This document shows, piece after piece, positions 8,567 to 16,354 of a DNA stretch of 64,000 nucleotides. The DNA lies in assembly GCF_900177615.1 (NCBI RefSeq), contig NZ_FXAP01000008.1, positions 1 to 64,000 on the forward strand. The letters run 5' to 3'. The translations under genes were made by a program, and so were the position numbers. The stretch is from Plantibacter flavus (GTDB lineage: Bacteria; Actinomycetota; Actinomycetes; Actinomycetales; Microbacteriaceae). The stretch's first letter is position 1. Every line of letters begins with the position of its first letter. Below the pieces are notes generated by a model. It searched no databases and was not told where the DNA came from. It saw only the letters and a program-made list of their open reading frames with translations.

Positions 8567-9496
8567 ATGAAGACCATCCCCCTGCCCCAGACCGACCTGA
8601 CCGCGTCCAGCATCGTCCTCGGCCTCATGCGGATCGAAGCCCTCGACGACGAGGCCATCCGCACCCTCTTCCGCACCGCACGGGACGCCGGCGTCACCGT
8701 GTTCGACCATGCCGACATCTACGGCTCGGAGCGTCACGGGTGCGAGCGTCGCTTCGGCGACGCCGTCACCCTCACCGCCGCCGAGCGCGAGCAGGTGCTC
8801 ATCCAGTCGAAGGTCGGCATCCGCAAAGGCTTCTTCGACTTCTCGGAGGAGCACATCCTCCGCACCGTTGACGAGTCGCTCGCCGCCCTCAAGACGGACT
8901 ACCTCGACCTCCTGCTCCTGCACCGCCCCGACAGCCTCGTCGAGCCGGAAGAGGTCGCGTCGGCGTTCGACGCCCTGCAGGCCGCGGGCAAGGTCCGGAA
9001 CTTCGGCGTCTCGAACCACACGCCGGCGCAGGTCGAGCTGCTGAAGGGCTCCGTCGAGCAGCCGCTCATCGTCAACCAGGTGCAGCTGAGCATCACCCAC
9101 GCCCCGATCATCGCGTCGGGCGTCGCCGCGAACATGGCCGGCCTCGACCAGTCGATCGACCGCGACAACGGGATGCTCGACTACAGCCGCCTGACCGGCA
9201 TGACCCTGCAGGCGTGGTCGCCGTTCCAGGCCGGCTTCTTCACGGGCGTCTTCATCGGCGACCGCGAGCACTACGCGGAGCTGAACGACGTGCTCGACGA
9301 GCTCGCTGCCGCACACGGCGTGACGCCGTCCGGCATCGCGACCGCGTGGATCACCCGTCACCCCGCGAACATCCAGGTCGTGCTCGGCACCACCAAGCCG
9401 TCGCGCGTCCAGGAAGCTGCCGCAGGTTCCGACGTGACGCTGTCGCGCGAGGAGTGGTACCGCCTCTTCACCGCCGCGGGACACACACTCCCGTAG
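8567..9496 (+). CDS. Aldo/keto reductase
   Basis: A 309-residue NADPH-dependent oxidoreductase of the YdhF-like aldo/keto reductase group. The catalytic tetrad is visible: Asp and Tyr in FDHADIYGSE, Lys in IQSKVGIRK and His in LLLLHRPD. The cofactor region AWITRHPANIQVVLGTT is near the C-terminus. The ATG at 8567 is chosen because the protein begins there at the beta-hairpin typical of the family, with AGGA shortly before. The in-frame extension to 8066 has no ribosome site. It sits in a carbohydrate island, so a sugar or aldehyde substrate is plausible, but nothing in the sequence decides it. Confidence 0.88.
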   Translation: MKTIPLPQTDLTASSIVLGLMRIEALDDEAIRTLFRTARDAGVTVFDHADIYGSERHGCERRFGDAVTLTAAEREQVLIQSKVGIRKGFFDFSEEHILRTVDESLAALKTDYLDLLLLHRPDSLVEPEEVASAFDALQAAGKVRNFGVSNHTPAQVELLKGSVEQPLIVNQVQLSITHAPIIASGVAANMAGLDQSIDRDNGMLDYSRLTGMTLQAWSPFQAGFFTGVFIGDREHYAELNDVLDELAAAHGVTPSGIATAWITRHPANIQVVLGTTKPSRVQEAAAGSDVTLSREEWYRLFTAAGHTLP

Positions 9497-9542
9497 CGCG
9501 AGCGCACCGGGTACCCACCCCGCAGACGCCCTACCTCTCTTC

Positions 9543-9623
9543 CCCAACTCAGGACACGAGCCGCGTGTCGCGCCTGCTGACCGGCTGACGCGACCGACAC
9601 GCCGCGGCCGTCCTGAGTTGGGG
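9543..9623. repeat. CTCAGGA palindromic element, family A, upstream of a LacI gene
   Basis: The arms CCCCAACTCAGGA (9543-9555) and TCCTGAGTTGGGG (9611-9623) form a perfect 13-bp inverted repeat. The core ends with CGACACGCCG as in other copies. It occupies almost all of the gap between the aldo/keto reductase stop and the LacI start at 9657, so it must overlap or abut the LacI promoter. Confidence 0.85.
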
Positions 9624-9656
9624 ACGGGTACGCTCGGAGAGGAATCGGAGGGCAGC

Positions 9657-10754
9657 ATGGCGAAGCACGACATCGGGTTCGCCGCCGTCGCCAGACTCGC
9701 CGGCGTCTCGAACGCGACCGTCTCCAACACGCTCAACCGCCCCGAGATCGTCGCCCCCGCCACCCGCGAACGCGTGCTCGCCGCGATCGAGGAACTCGAC
9801 TTCGTCCCCAACCGTGCCGCCGCCACCCTGCGACAGGGCACGAACCGACTCATCGGCCTCGTCATCCCCGACATCGCGAACCCGTTCTACTCGGCGATCG
9901 CCCGCGGGGTCACCGAGGCCGCGGCCGAATACGGCTACACGGTCGCGCTCTGCGTGAGCCACGACGACCCGGACCTCGAACTCCGGCACTTCGAGATGCT
10001 CGCCGAGCACCGGGCTGCCGGCGCACTCGTCGCTCCGCTGACGGCCGACGCCTCCCGACTGGCCCAGCTGCGACGGGTGGGTAGCCGCCTCGTGCTCATG
10101 GACCGCACCGCCCCCGAGGGCACCGGCTGCTCCGTCGCGATCGACGACGTGCACGGCGGGGAGCTGGCGGTCGCCCACCTGCTCGCGACGCGGTACCGAG
10201 GAGGCGCCGGCACTCCTCAGGACTCTGGGCACGCCGTGCATGACGTGCCGCGAACGGAGCGGCGTGCCGCGACGCCCGGTCAGGCGATCGTGCTCGTGAA
10301 CGGCTACCTGGCGATCCCGCAGTGCGCCGATCGACGCGAGGGTGCCCGGAACGCGTTCATCGCGGCCGGTCTCGACCCCGACGACCTCCGCGAGGTCACC
10401 GTGGACGAGATGACCGTCGACGCGGGGCGCATCGCAGGTCGTCGGATCGCGGCGCAGACACCGCGTCCGACCGGCGTGTTCTGCACGAACGACCAGCTCG
10501 CGCTCGGCGTCATCAGGGGGCTGAACGACGGTGGTCTGGCGGTGCCCGACGAGGTGTCCGTGGTCGGCTACGGCGACCTCGCGCTCGCGGCCGACGGGCG
10601 GGTGCCACTCACCACGGTCGAGCAGCCGAAGGACGAACTCGGGCGGGTGGCCGTCGAGATCCTCCTGGCCGAGCTGGGCGCCGATCGCGCAGCGCATGAG
10701 CATGTCACCCGGACGCTCGAGCCGCATCTCGTCGTCCGCGAGTCCGCACCGTAA
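9657..10754 (+). CDS. LacI-family transcriptional regulator carrying an in-frame palindromic insertion
   Basis: A 365-residue LacI/GalR repressor. The helix-turn-helix (VARLAGVSNATVSNTLNRP, about 10-28) is followed by the hinge and a periplasmic-binding-protein-like effector domain (LIGLVIPDIANPFYSAIARG). The ribosome site GGAGG precedes the ATG. Homologues usually run from an LLATG-like stretch directly into H-R-R-I-x-LVNG. Here about 27 extra residues (roughly 180-210, rich in Gly, Arg, Thr and Pro) separate LLATR from AIVLVNGYL. That DNA contains a palindromic element also found at 10768 and 13302. The insertion keeps the frame and falls in the loop before a core beta strand. It is the natural candidate regulator of the adjacent isomerase-like gene with its TTTAATCGATTAAA operator. 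Confidence 0.88.
   Translation: MAKHDIGFAAVARLAGVSNATVSNTLNRPEIVAPATRERVLAAIEELDFVPNRAAATLRQGTNRLIGLVIPDIANPFYSAIARGVTEAAAEYGYTVALCVSHDDPDLELRHFEMLAEHRAAGALVAPLTADASRLAQLRRVGSRLVLMDRTAPEGTGCSVAIDDVHGGELAVAHLLATRYRGGAGTPQDSGHAVHDVPRTERRAATPGQAIVLVNGYLAIPQCADRREGARNAFIAAGLDPDDLREVTVDEMTVDAGRIAGRRIAAQTPRPTGVFCTNDQLALGVIRGLNDGGLAVPDEVSVVGYGDLALAADGRVPLTTVEQPKDELGRVAVEILLAELGADRAAHEHVTRTLEPHLVVRESAP
10205..10280. repeat. Family B palindromic element inside the LacI coding sequence
   Basis: The core GGCACGCCGTGCATGACGTG and the following CCGCGA match the family B copy at 13302-13361 in 25 of 26 positions when read in reverse complement. A second half-arm, GGCGTGCCGCG (10261-10271), completes the palindrome. 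Boundaries are approximate because the flanks are not conserved. The element adds whole codons and no stop codon. Confidence 0.7.
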
Positions 10755-10767
10755 CGTACCGCCATCC

Positions 10768-10832
10768 GGGCATGTGCCCGCGCCCGCGGCACGTCGCGCA
10801 CGGAGTGCCCCGAGCCCGAAGGCGTGCCCGTG
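10768..10832. repeat. Family B palindromic element, diverged copy after the LacI gene
   Basis: The left arm GGGCATGTGCCCG and GCGGCACG, a short loop (TCGCGCACGGA) and the right-arm pieces GTGCCCCGAG and GCGTGCCC match the 13302-13361 element with several substitutions. It lies 13 bp after the LacI stop. Confidence 0.6.
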
Positions 10833-10883
10833 ACGCAGAACTCGACACGGAAGGACGGTTGACCTACGGTAGAAACAGTCGCA

Positions 10884-10899
10884 ATTTAATCGATTAAAT
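10884..10899. promoter_or_regulatory. AT-rich LacI-type operator before the arabinose-isomerase-like gene
   Basis: ATTTAATCGATTAAAT is a perfect 16-bp palindrome with central CG. It differs from the TGAATCGATTCA sites in its outer positions, suggesting a different LacI protein, most simply the one encoded at 9657-10754. It stands out in GC-rich DNA and lies 34 bp before the start codon. Confidence 0.75.
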
Positions 10900-10933
10900 A
10901 CTCCCGCACCCCGCACCCACCCAAGGATCGACG

Positions 10934-12376
10934 ATGACCCACACCGCAGCAGCAGCCCACCCGCTCCTCACCCCGAAGGCACGGCGGAAGCCCCGCCTCG
11001 GCCTCGTCGCCGGCGGTCTCGGCACCTACTGGCCGCAGTTCCCGGAGCTGCTCCCGCAGCTCCAGGCGTCGGCCAGGTACGTCTCGGAACGCTTCCAGCA
11101 GATGGACGCCGAGGTCGTCGACGTGGGCTTCATCTCGGACGCGCAGGAGGGCGACGCCGCGGCGGAACAACTCCGACAGGGCGACTGCGACCTCATCGTC
11201 CTGTTCCTCACCACCTACCTCACGTCCTCGATGGTCCTGCCGATCGCCCAGCGCGCGAACACCCCGGTCCTCGTCATCGACCTGCAGCCGACCGAACGGA
11301 TGGACCACGCGAGCTTCGACACCGGCGCCTGGCTCGCCTACTGCGGGCAGTGCCCGGTGCCCGAGGTCGGCAACGTCTTCCGTCGCGCGGGCATCCCGTT
11401 CCGCTCGGTGTCGGGGTGGCTGCGTCAGGAGTCGGCGTGGGACCGCATCTCGCAGTGGATCCGGGCGGCGCACGTCCGCGCAGCCCTCCGTCACGCCCGC
11501 CACGGCCTCATGGGCCACGTCTACCCCGGCATGCTCGACGTCTCCACCGACCTCACCCTGCTGCCGACCACCTTCGGTTCGCACGTCGAGGTCGTGGAGT
11601 TCGACGACCTCCGTATCCTCGTCGACGAGGTGACCGACGCCGAGGTCGCCGACCGCATGGCCCTCGCCCGGGAGATCTTCACCCTCGACGACACCGTGGT
11701 CGAGGACGACTTCGCGTGGGGCGCGAAGGTGTCGGTCGGCCTCGACCGGCTCGTCGACGAGTTCGCACTCGACAGCCTCGCCTACTACCACCGCGGTCGC
11801 GACGGTGAGCAGCACGAGCGACTCGGCGCCGGCATGATCCTCGGCGCGTCCCTCCTCACCGCTCGCGGCATCCCCACGACGGGCGAGTACGAGCTGCGGA
11901 CCACGGTCGCGCAGCTCGCCACCCAGGTCGTCGGCGCCGGTGGGTCGTTCTGCGAGATCCAGGCGCTGGACTTCGAGGACGAGGTCGTCGAGATGGGGCA
12001 CGACGGACCGGCGCACCTCGCCGTCAGCTCCCGCGACCCGCTGCTGCGCGGCCTCGGGGTCTACCACGGTAAGCGCGGATGGGGCGTGAGCGTCGAGTTC
12101 GACGTGCGGCACGGGCCGGTCACGCTGCTGGGGTTGGGGCAGGACCGCGACGGATCGCTCGCCTTCGTCGCGTCGGAGGGCGAGGTCGTCCCCGGCCCGC
12201 TGCTCGCGATCGGCAACACGACGAGCCGTGTCGACTTCGGGCGCGACCCGGGTGTCTGGGTGGACGAGTGGAGCGCGACCGGTATCGGGCACCACTGGTC
12301 GTTGTCGCTCGGACACCGGGCGGCGGACTACCGGGCTGCGGCGAGCCTGCTGGGGATCGACTTCCGCCAGGTGTGA
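10934..12376 (+). CDS. L-fucose/L-arabinose isomerase-family protein (AraA-like)
   Basis: A 480-residue aldose-ketose isomerase-fold protein. Low overall similarity to AraA is offset by all four catalytic positions: E318 in GEYELR, E341 in SFCEIQA, H356 in MGHDGPAH and H453 in GIGHHWSL, with spacing close to E. coli AraA (E306, E333, H350, H450). Manganese-dependent isomerisation of an aldose is therefore expected, but the substrate is open. The N-terminal domain (RLGLVAGGLGTYWPQFPEL) is fucose-isomerase-like. The start has AAGGATCG just upstream. It stands alone, preceded by its own 16-bp palindromic operator and a LacI gene, so it looks separately induced from the rhamnose genes. Confidence 0.85.
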   Translation: MTHTAAAAHPLLTPKARRKPRLGLVAGGLGTYWPQFPELLPQLQASARYVSERFQQMDAEVVDVGFISDAQEGDAAAEQLRQGDCDLIVLFLTTYLTSSMVLPIAQRANTPVLVIDLQPTERMDHASFDTGAWLAYCGQCPVPEVGNVFRRAGIPFRSVSGWLRQESAWDRISQWIRAAHVRAALRHARHGLMGHVYPGMLDVSTDLTLLPTTFGSHVEVVEFDDLRILVDEVTDAEVADRMALAREIFTLDDTVVEDDFAWGAKVSVGLDRLVDEFALDSLAYYHRGRDGEQHERLGAGMILGASLLTARGIPTTGEYELRTTVAQLATQVVGAGGSFCEIQALDFEDEVVEMGHDGPAHLAVSSRDPLLRGLGVYHGKRGWGVSVEFDVRHGPVTLLGLGQDRDGSLAFVASEGEVVPGPLLAIGNTTSRVDFGRDPGVWVDEWSATGIGHHWSLSLGHRAADYRAAASLLGIDFRQV

Positions 12377-12394
12377 GGCAGCACCCGTCGGTCC

Positions 12395-12655
12395 CTGCGC
12401 CGGCCTGCCCCTGAGCCGAACCCGTTCCCTGAGCCGGACCCGGTCCCTGCGCCGCACCCGGCCCCTCAGCCCAACCCGGTCCCTGAGCCTGTCGAAGGGC
12501 AGCCCCGCCGCGGGCACCCTCACAACAGGAAGCCCCTCGAGGGCACTTCGACAAGCTCAGTGACCGGACGAACCTTGCGTCCGGAACAACCCGGTCCCTG
12601 AGCCGCACCCGGTCCCTCAGCCGCACCCGGTCCCTGAGCCTGTCGAAGGGCGCGC
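12395..12655. repeat. REP-type array, 18-bp tandem units ending in CCTGAGCCTGTCGAAGGG
   Basis: Between convergent genes. Units such as CCTGAGCCGGACCCGGTC repeat about every 18 bp and end in CCTGAGCCTGTCGAAGGG (near 12481-12498 and again near 12632-12649). A facing copy CTTCGACAAGCTCAGTGACC lies near 12546. The half-motif seems to have been amplified locally on both sides of the complete palindrome. Confidence 0.8.
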
Positions 12656-12668
12656 ACGACCGGACGGA

Positions 12669-13277
12669 TCAGAGCGCGGCGCGAAGACGCTCCACCGCGG
12701 GCTCGACCACGGCGATCGGCGCCGACCGCTGCAACCCGTCCAGAGCGACAGCGAGCCGACGGGTGGCGCGATCGACGTCCCCACCGCCCGCACCGAGTTC
12801 GCGGATCGGGGCGAGCAGTGCCGCACGTCGCAACCAGGGCTCGTCCTGCATCCAGCGGTCGAGGACGGTCTCGGCTTTCATCCGGGCCGTCCCGTCGAGG
12901 CGTTCCAGGAGCGGTCCGATGACGTCGGCGGCCAGCGGGTCGGCGAGCTCGGGCACCCGACCGGCGCGGACGAAACCTTCGATCCTCGTCAGATCGGTGT
13001 GCTTGAGCACCGGGACGCTCGACTGCAGGAGGACGATCGCGGCGAGCCGGCGCTCGAAGACCGGCACGGCCCACAGCTCCGAGGCGAGGGCTGCCAGCTC
13101 GTCGCGATCCAGTCCGCGGAACTTCCGGAGGGCATCGCGCACCGTGCCGCGCACGGCACCGACCGAGGAGCCGTAGGACCGGAGCCCGTCGCCGAGCCGC
13201 TCGGCGACGTCCGCTGCGCGGTAGCCGTCGCCCTCGTATTGGAGCGCCGCGTCGATGAACTCCCCCGCAGCACTCAT
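12669..13277 (-). CDS. DNA alkylation repair protein (AlkD-like)
   Basis: A 202-residue all-helical protein of the AlkD HEAT-like repeat family, which removes positively charged alkylated bases from DNA. Family features include FRGLDRDELAALASELW, FERRLAAIVLLQ and the DRWMQDEPWLRRAALLAPI segment that carries conserved Asp/Trp/Arg positions near the DNA-facing concave surface. The ATG at 13277 follows GGTGGG. The in-frame extension to 13595 would run through the family B palindrome and the divergent gene's start, so it is rejected. It is somewhat shorter than the roughly 230-residue Bacillus protein. Confidence 0.83.
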   Translation of the reverse strand: MSAAGEFIDAALQYEGDGYRAADVAERLGDGLRSYGSSVGAVRGTVRDALRKFRGLDRDELAALASELWAVPVFERRLAAIVLLQSSVPVLKHTDLTRIEGFVRAGRVPELADPLAADVIGPLLERLDGTARMKAETVLDRWMQDEPWLRRAALLAPIRELGAGGGDVDRATRRLAVALDGLQRSAPIAVVEPAVERLRAAL

Positions 13278-13301
13278 CCCACCATTGTCCCCTCCCCCGG
13301 C

Positions 13302-13361
13302 GGCACGTGCCCGCTCTCGCGGCACGTGATGCACGGCGTGCCGCGAGAGCGGGCACGTGCC
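13302..13361. repeat. Family B palindromic element, 25-bp perfect arms
   Basis: The arms at 13302-13326 and 13337-13361 are perfect reverse complements, separated by the 10-base loop TGATGCACGG. It lies between two divergent starts (13277 and 13384), where a transcription terminator is not expected, so a mobile or structural repeat is the better reading. Related copies are at 10205-10280 and 10768-10832. Confidence 0.9.
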
Positions 13362-13383
13362 CATGGATGGGTACGGTGGGTGG

Positions 13384-14253
13384 ATGACCATCGTGATCGT
13401 GGGACTCGGACAGCTCGGCTCGGACGTCGCCGGGAGGCTCCTGGCCCGTGGTGAGGACGTCGTCGGCGTGAAGCGCACGGCGCCCGAGTCGAACCCCGCC
13501 CCCGAGCGAACCTCGGCCCCCGAGTCGGTCGAGGGGAGCTTCACCCTCCAGCTCCGCGACCTCACGACCTCCGCCCCCGATCTCCCTGCAGACACGACGG
13601 CGATCGTGGTGGCCCTTGCGCCGCGGGCACGCTCGGTCGAGGCCTACGACGCCCTCTACCGCGACGGTGTCGGGCATCTCTTGAGCGCGGTCGCCGCACT
13701 CCCCGACACCCCGCCTCGCATCCTGTTCGTCTCGTCGACCGCGGTGTGGGGCGAGGACGGCGGGGAGACGATCGACGACACCACGCCCGCCGTCCCGACC
13801 ACCGGCACCGCGCGCGCCCTGCTCGCAGCCGAGGAGGGCGTCCTCGCCGCCGTGCCCGAGGCGAGCGCCATCCGCTTCGGCGGCCTCTACGGCCCGACGG
13901 CCACGATGTTCGTCGACCAGGTCCGCGACGGCCGTGTCACCCGGCCCTCCGGCTGGACCAACCGCATCCACCGTGACGACGCCGCTGCCGTGATCGTCCA
14001 CCTGCTCGACCTGCCGGCGGCATCGCTCCCGCCGGTCGTGGCGGGCATCGACGAGGAACCGGTCCTGCTGTCGACGGTGGCCGACTTCCTCGCCGATCGA
14101 CTCGGCGTCGCTCCCCCGACGCTCGACGACGCCGGTCGCACCCCGGAAGAACCGCACCGCGGCAAACGCATCACGGCAGCCGCCCTCCGCGACACCGGGT
14201 TCACCTACCGCTACCCCACCTACCGAGAGGGCTACTCGGCGCAGCTCCCCTGA
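13384..14253 (+). CDS. NAD(P)-dependent epimerase/dehydratase-like protein
   Basis: A 289-residue atypical short-chain dehydrogenase with an N-terminal Rossmann fold (IVIVGLGQLGSDVAGRLLARG). It has a downstream active-site-like region VSSTAVWGEDGG and FGGLYGP. It resembles YeeZ-type proteins that lack the full Tyr-x-x-x-Lys pair; in place of the usual YxxxK there is no clear motif, so catalytic activity is uncertain. The ATG at 13384 is used because the Rossmann strand begins two residues later; an upstream ATG at 13357 would overlap the palindrome. The substrate is not recognisable. Confidence 0.75.
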   Translation: MTIVIVGLGQLGSDVAGRLLARGEDVVGVKRTAPESNPAPERTSAPESVEGSFTLQLRDLTTSAPDLPADTTAIVVALAPRARSVEAYDALYRDGVGHLLSAVAALPDTPPRILFVSSTAVWGEDGGETIDDTTPAVPTTGTARALLAAEEGVLAAVPEASAIRFGGLYGPTATMFVDQVRDGRVTRPSGWTNRIHRDDAAAVIVHLLDLPAASLPPVVAGIDEEPVLLSTVADFLADRLGVAPPTLDDAGRTPEEPHRGKRITAAALRDTGFTYRYPTYREGYSAQLP

Positions 14254-14271
14254 TCGGACGACCGGAGCGGG

Positions 14272-15564
14272 TCACGGCTGCTTCGTCACCTCGGCCATCG
14301 CCCGTCGACCGGACGGCACGAGCACGGCCACGGCGAGCACCACGAAGGTGAGTACGCCGGCGACGACGAGGAGCAGTTCGACGGACACGACGTCGGCGAG
14401 CGGTCCGAACACGATCATCCCGAGCGGCATCGACACCGCCATGACGATGCCGACGAACCCGAACACGCGACCCTGCCGCTCCGGTTGGACGCGCTCCTGC
14501 AGGAGGGTCATCGACGTCGTCGAGAAGAACGGCACCGCGACCCCGAGCAGGAACATGAAGCCGAAGAAGACCCAGAGGTTGGTCGAGAGTCCGAGCCCGA
14601 TGGACAGCACCCCGAACACCACCGAGGATCCGACGATGAGGAGCACGCGGTTCTTGGTGCCGCCCCAGATCGCGATGATCGCTCCGCCGCCGACCATGCC
14701 GACGCTGAAGGCGAGTTCGTTCACGGTGAGCATCCAGACCTCGTCGCCGAAGGAGCGGGCGATCATGAGCGGCGTGAGGTAGGACGGCGCGACGATCAGC
14801 AGGAACACGATCGCGAAGAGGATGAGCAACCAGCGCACGAAACCGTGGTGCCAGACGTATCGCACGCCCTCGGTGAGGTCCGCGAAGTAGCCGGGGCGCT
14901 CGCCCGAGCGCACGAGCGTCCGCACCGGTACGAGCAGCAGCAGCCCGATCCCGATGGCGGCCGTGACGACGTCGACGAAGAAGATCGCGACGAGCGACGC
15001 ACTCGCGTACAGCGCGCCGGCCGCAGCTGGAGCGACGAGCATCATGGCCGATTGGATGGATCCGTTGATGCCGTTGACCCGCATGAGCTTGTCGGTGGGC
15101 GTGATCTGCGGGATGAGCGCGGAGACGGCCGGCATCTGGATGCCCGCGCCGACCGAGCGGATCGCGAGCGTGAGGAAGATGAGCCAGAGGTCGGCGGCGC
15201 CGTTGATGAGGAAGATCGCGAGCGCGAGGGTCGTGATGGCGATCGACCCGTCGGCCGCGATGATGAGCAGTTTGCGGTTCATGCGGTCGGCCCACACCCC
15301 GCCGAAGATCGACACGATCGCCTGCGGCAGGAACCCCGCGACGGCGGCGAACGCGAGCACGACACCGGACTTCGTCTCGAGCGTGAGGTGCCACATGATC
15401 GCGTACTGCACGAGCATCGAGCCGAACAGCGAGACCGTCTGGCCGGACAGGAACACCGCGACGTCGCGACGCCAGCGCGGGCTCTCCGAGTCGACGGTCG
15501 TCTCCTCCGAACCGTCGGAACCGTCGATCGTGGGTGCATCGGGTGGCGCGTCATCGGCAGCCAT
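14272..15564 (-). CDS. Major facilitator superfamily exporter
   Basis: A 430-residue MFS protein with about twelve hydrophobic helices and the motif GGVWADRMNRKLLII between helices 2 and 3. Family features (VRVNGI-like MRVNGINGSIQSAMMLVAPA, ERPGYFADLTEGVRYVWHH) resemble the MefA/EntS-type drug and siderophore exporters. The start at 15564 (MAADDAPP) is chosen because the upstream extension to 15675 is proline/arginine-rich non-membrane sequence, but it lacks a strong ribosome site. The 3' end converges on the epimerase gene, only 18 bp away. Substrate unknown. Confidence 0.85.
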   Translation of the reverse strand: MAADDAPPDAPTIDGSDGSEETTVDSESPRWRRDVAVFLSGQTVSLFGSMLVQYAIMWHLTLETKSGVVLAFAAVAGFLPQAIVSIFGGVWADRMNRKLLIIAADGSIAITTLALAIFLINGAADLWLIFLTLAIRSVGAGIQMPAVSALIPQITPTDKLMRVNGINGSIQSAMMLVAPAAAGALYASASLVAIFFVDVVTAAIGIGLLLLVPVRTLVRSGERPGYFADLTEGVRYVWHHGFVRWLLILFAIVFLLIVAPSYLTPLMIARSFGDEVWMLTVNELAFSVGMVGGGAIIAIWGGTKNRVLLIVGSSVVFGVLSIGLGLSTNLWVFFGFMFLLGVAVPFFSTTSMTLLQERVQPERQGRVFGFVGIVMAVSMPLGMIVFGPLADVVSVELLLVVAGVLTFVVLAVAVLVPSGRRAMAEVTKQP

Positions 15565-15691
15565 GCAATCCACGCTAGGGACTTCACTCCGGGGTGTCCA
15601 GGGGCGATCGTCGCGGACGACTGGCGCGCCCTGAACACCGAACGGTCGATGCACCCTGTCCAGACCTTCAGACATCCGGGCATCCGGTCCG

Positions 15692-15721
15692 TTGACCCGC
15701 GGTCGATCGCCCGGATACGCT
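15692..15721 (+). promoter_or_regulatory. Probable rhaM promoter
   Basis: TTGACC (15692-15697) and TACGCT (15716-15721) are separated by 18 bp. The operator at 15735-15746 lies in the expected early transcribed region, the same arrangement as upstream of the ABC operon. Confidence 0.45.
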
Positions 15722-15734
15722 GCTTGCGATCCTC

Positions 15735-15746
15735 TGAATCGATTCA
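15735..15746. promoter_or_regulatory. LacI-type operator before rhaM
   Basis: TGAATCGATTCA is identical to the site before the ABC operon at 3001-3012. With flanking C and G it is a 14-bp perfect palindrome. It lies 35 bp before the rhaM start. Confidence 0.75.
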
Positions 15747-15781
15747 GAATGTCCGTGAACCGAACCGAAAGGTGCGCCTCG

Positions 15782-16174
15782 ATGACGAGTGCCCGACCCC
15801 TGCACCGCGTGTGCTTCCAGCTTCAGGTCAAACCCGAGCGCCTCGCGGAGTACCGCGAACGCCATGCGGCAGTCTGGCCCGACATGCTCCGCGCGCTCGC
15901 CGACACCGGCTGGCACAACTACTCGCTCTTCGTCCGCGACGACGGCCTCCTCATCGGGTACTTCGAGACGGCGTCCCTCGAAGCCGCCCAGGCCGGCATG
16001 GCCGAGACCGAGGTCAACGCCCGCTGGCAGGCCGAGATGGGCGACTTCTTCGTCGACCTCGACCTCCCGCCGGACCAGGGCTTCCTCCAGCTCACCGAGG
16101 TGTTCCACCTCGAGGACCAGCTCGCCGCCCTCCCCACCGCCACCGCCGCCGCCGAGCCCGAACCTCTTCCCTAA
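15782..16174 (+). CDS. rhaM: L-rhamnose mutarotase
   Basis: A 130-residue dimeric alpha/beta protein that interconverts the alpha and beta anomers of L-rhamnose, supplying the form used by the isomerase. It has the family features HRVCFQLQVKPERLAEYRERHAAVWPDM with the catalytic histidine (about H28), WHNYSLF, and GYFET followed by RWQAEM. The C-terminus extends about 15 residues beyond the usual 104-115 with an Ala/Pro/Glu tail. The stop codon TAA (16172-16174) is formed by the left arm of a family A palindrome, so insertion of that element probably set the present C-terminus. The ribosome site AAAGGTG precedes the ATG at 15782. Confidence 0.92.
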   Translation: MTSARPLHRVCFQLQVKPERLAEYRERHAAVWPDMLRALADTGWHNYSLFVRDDGLLIGYFETASLEAAQAGMAETEVNARWQAEMGDFFVDLDLPPDQGFLQLTEVFHLEDQLAALPTATAAAEPEPLP

Positions 16175-16251
16175 CTCAGGATGCGGTCGGCGCGTCGTCC
16201 CCAACGCGGGGAGCACGACGCCCGACACGCCGCACCCGTCCTGAGTTAGGG
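16169..16251. repeat. CTCAGGA palindromic element, family A, overlapping the end of rhaM
   Basis: CCCTAACTCAGGA (16169-16181) and TCCTGAGTTAGGG (16239-16251) are perfect 13-bp arms. Inner segments GGCGCGTCG and CGACACGCCG match other copies. TAA within the left arm is the rhaM stop codon. The element fills the rhaM-rhaI gap up to the rhaI promoter. Confidence 0.88.
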
Positions 16252-16278
16252 CAGAACACGCAGCACGAGTAGCGGCGT

Positions 16279-16290
16279 TGAAACGATTCA
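16279..16290. promoter_or_regulatory. LacI-type operator before rhaI
   Basis: TGAAACGATTCA differs by one base from the perfect site before rhaM. A -10-like TATGCT follows at 16293-16298, so binding would overlap the promoter. The start codon is 65 bp downstream of the site. Confidence 0.65.
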
Positions 16291-16354
16291 CGTATGCTGC
16301 AACGAGCGCCGTGAACGCGCCTCAGACCACCGGAACACGCACAGAGAAGTGACC

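Noticed and set aside
13302-13361. Reading the 25-bp palindrome as an intrinsic terminator
   Set aside because: It lies between two divergent start codons and is not followed by T residues; related copies lie inside and after another gene.
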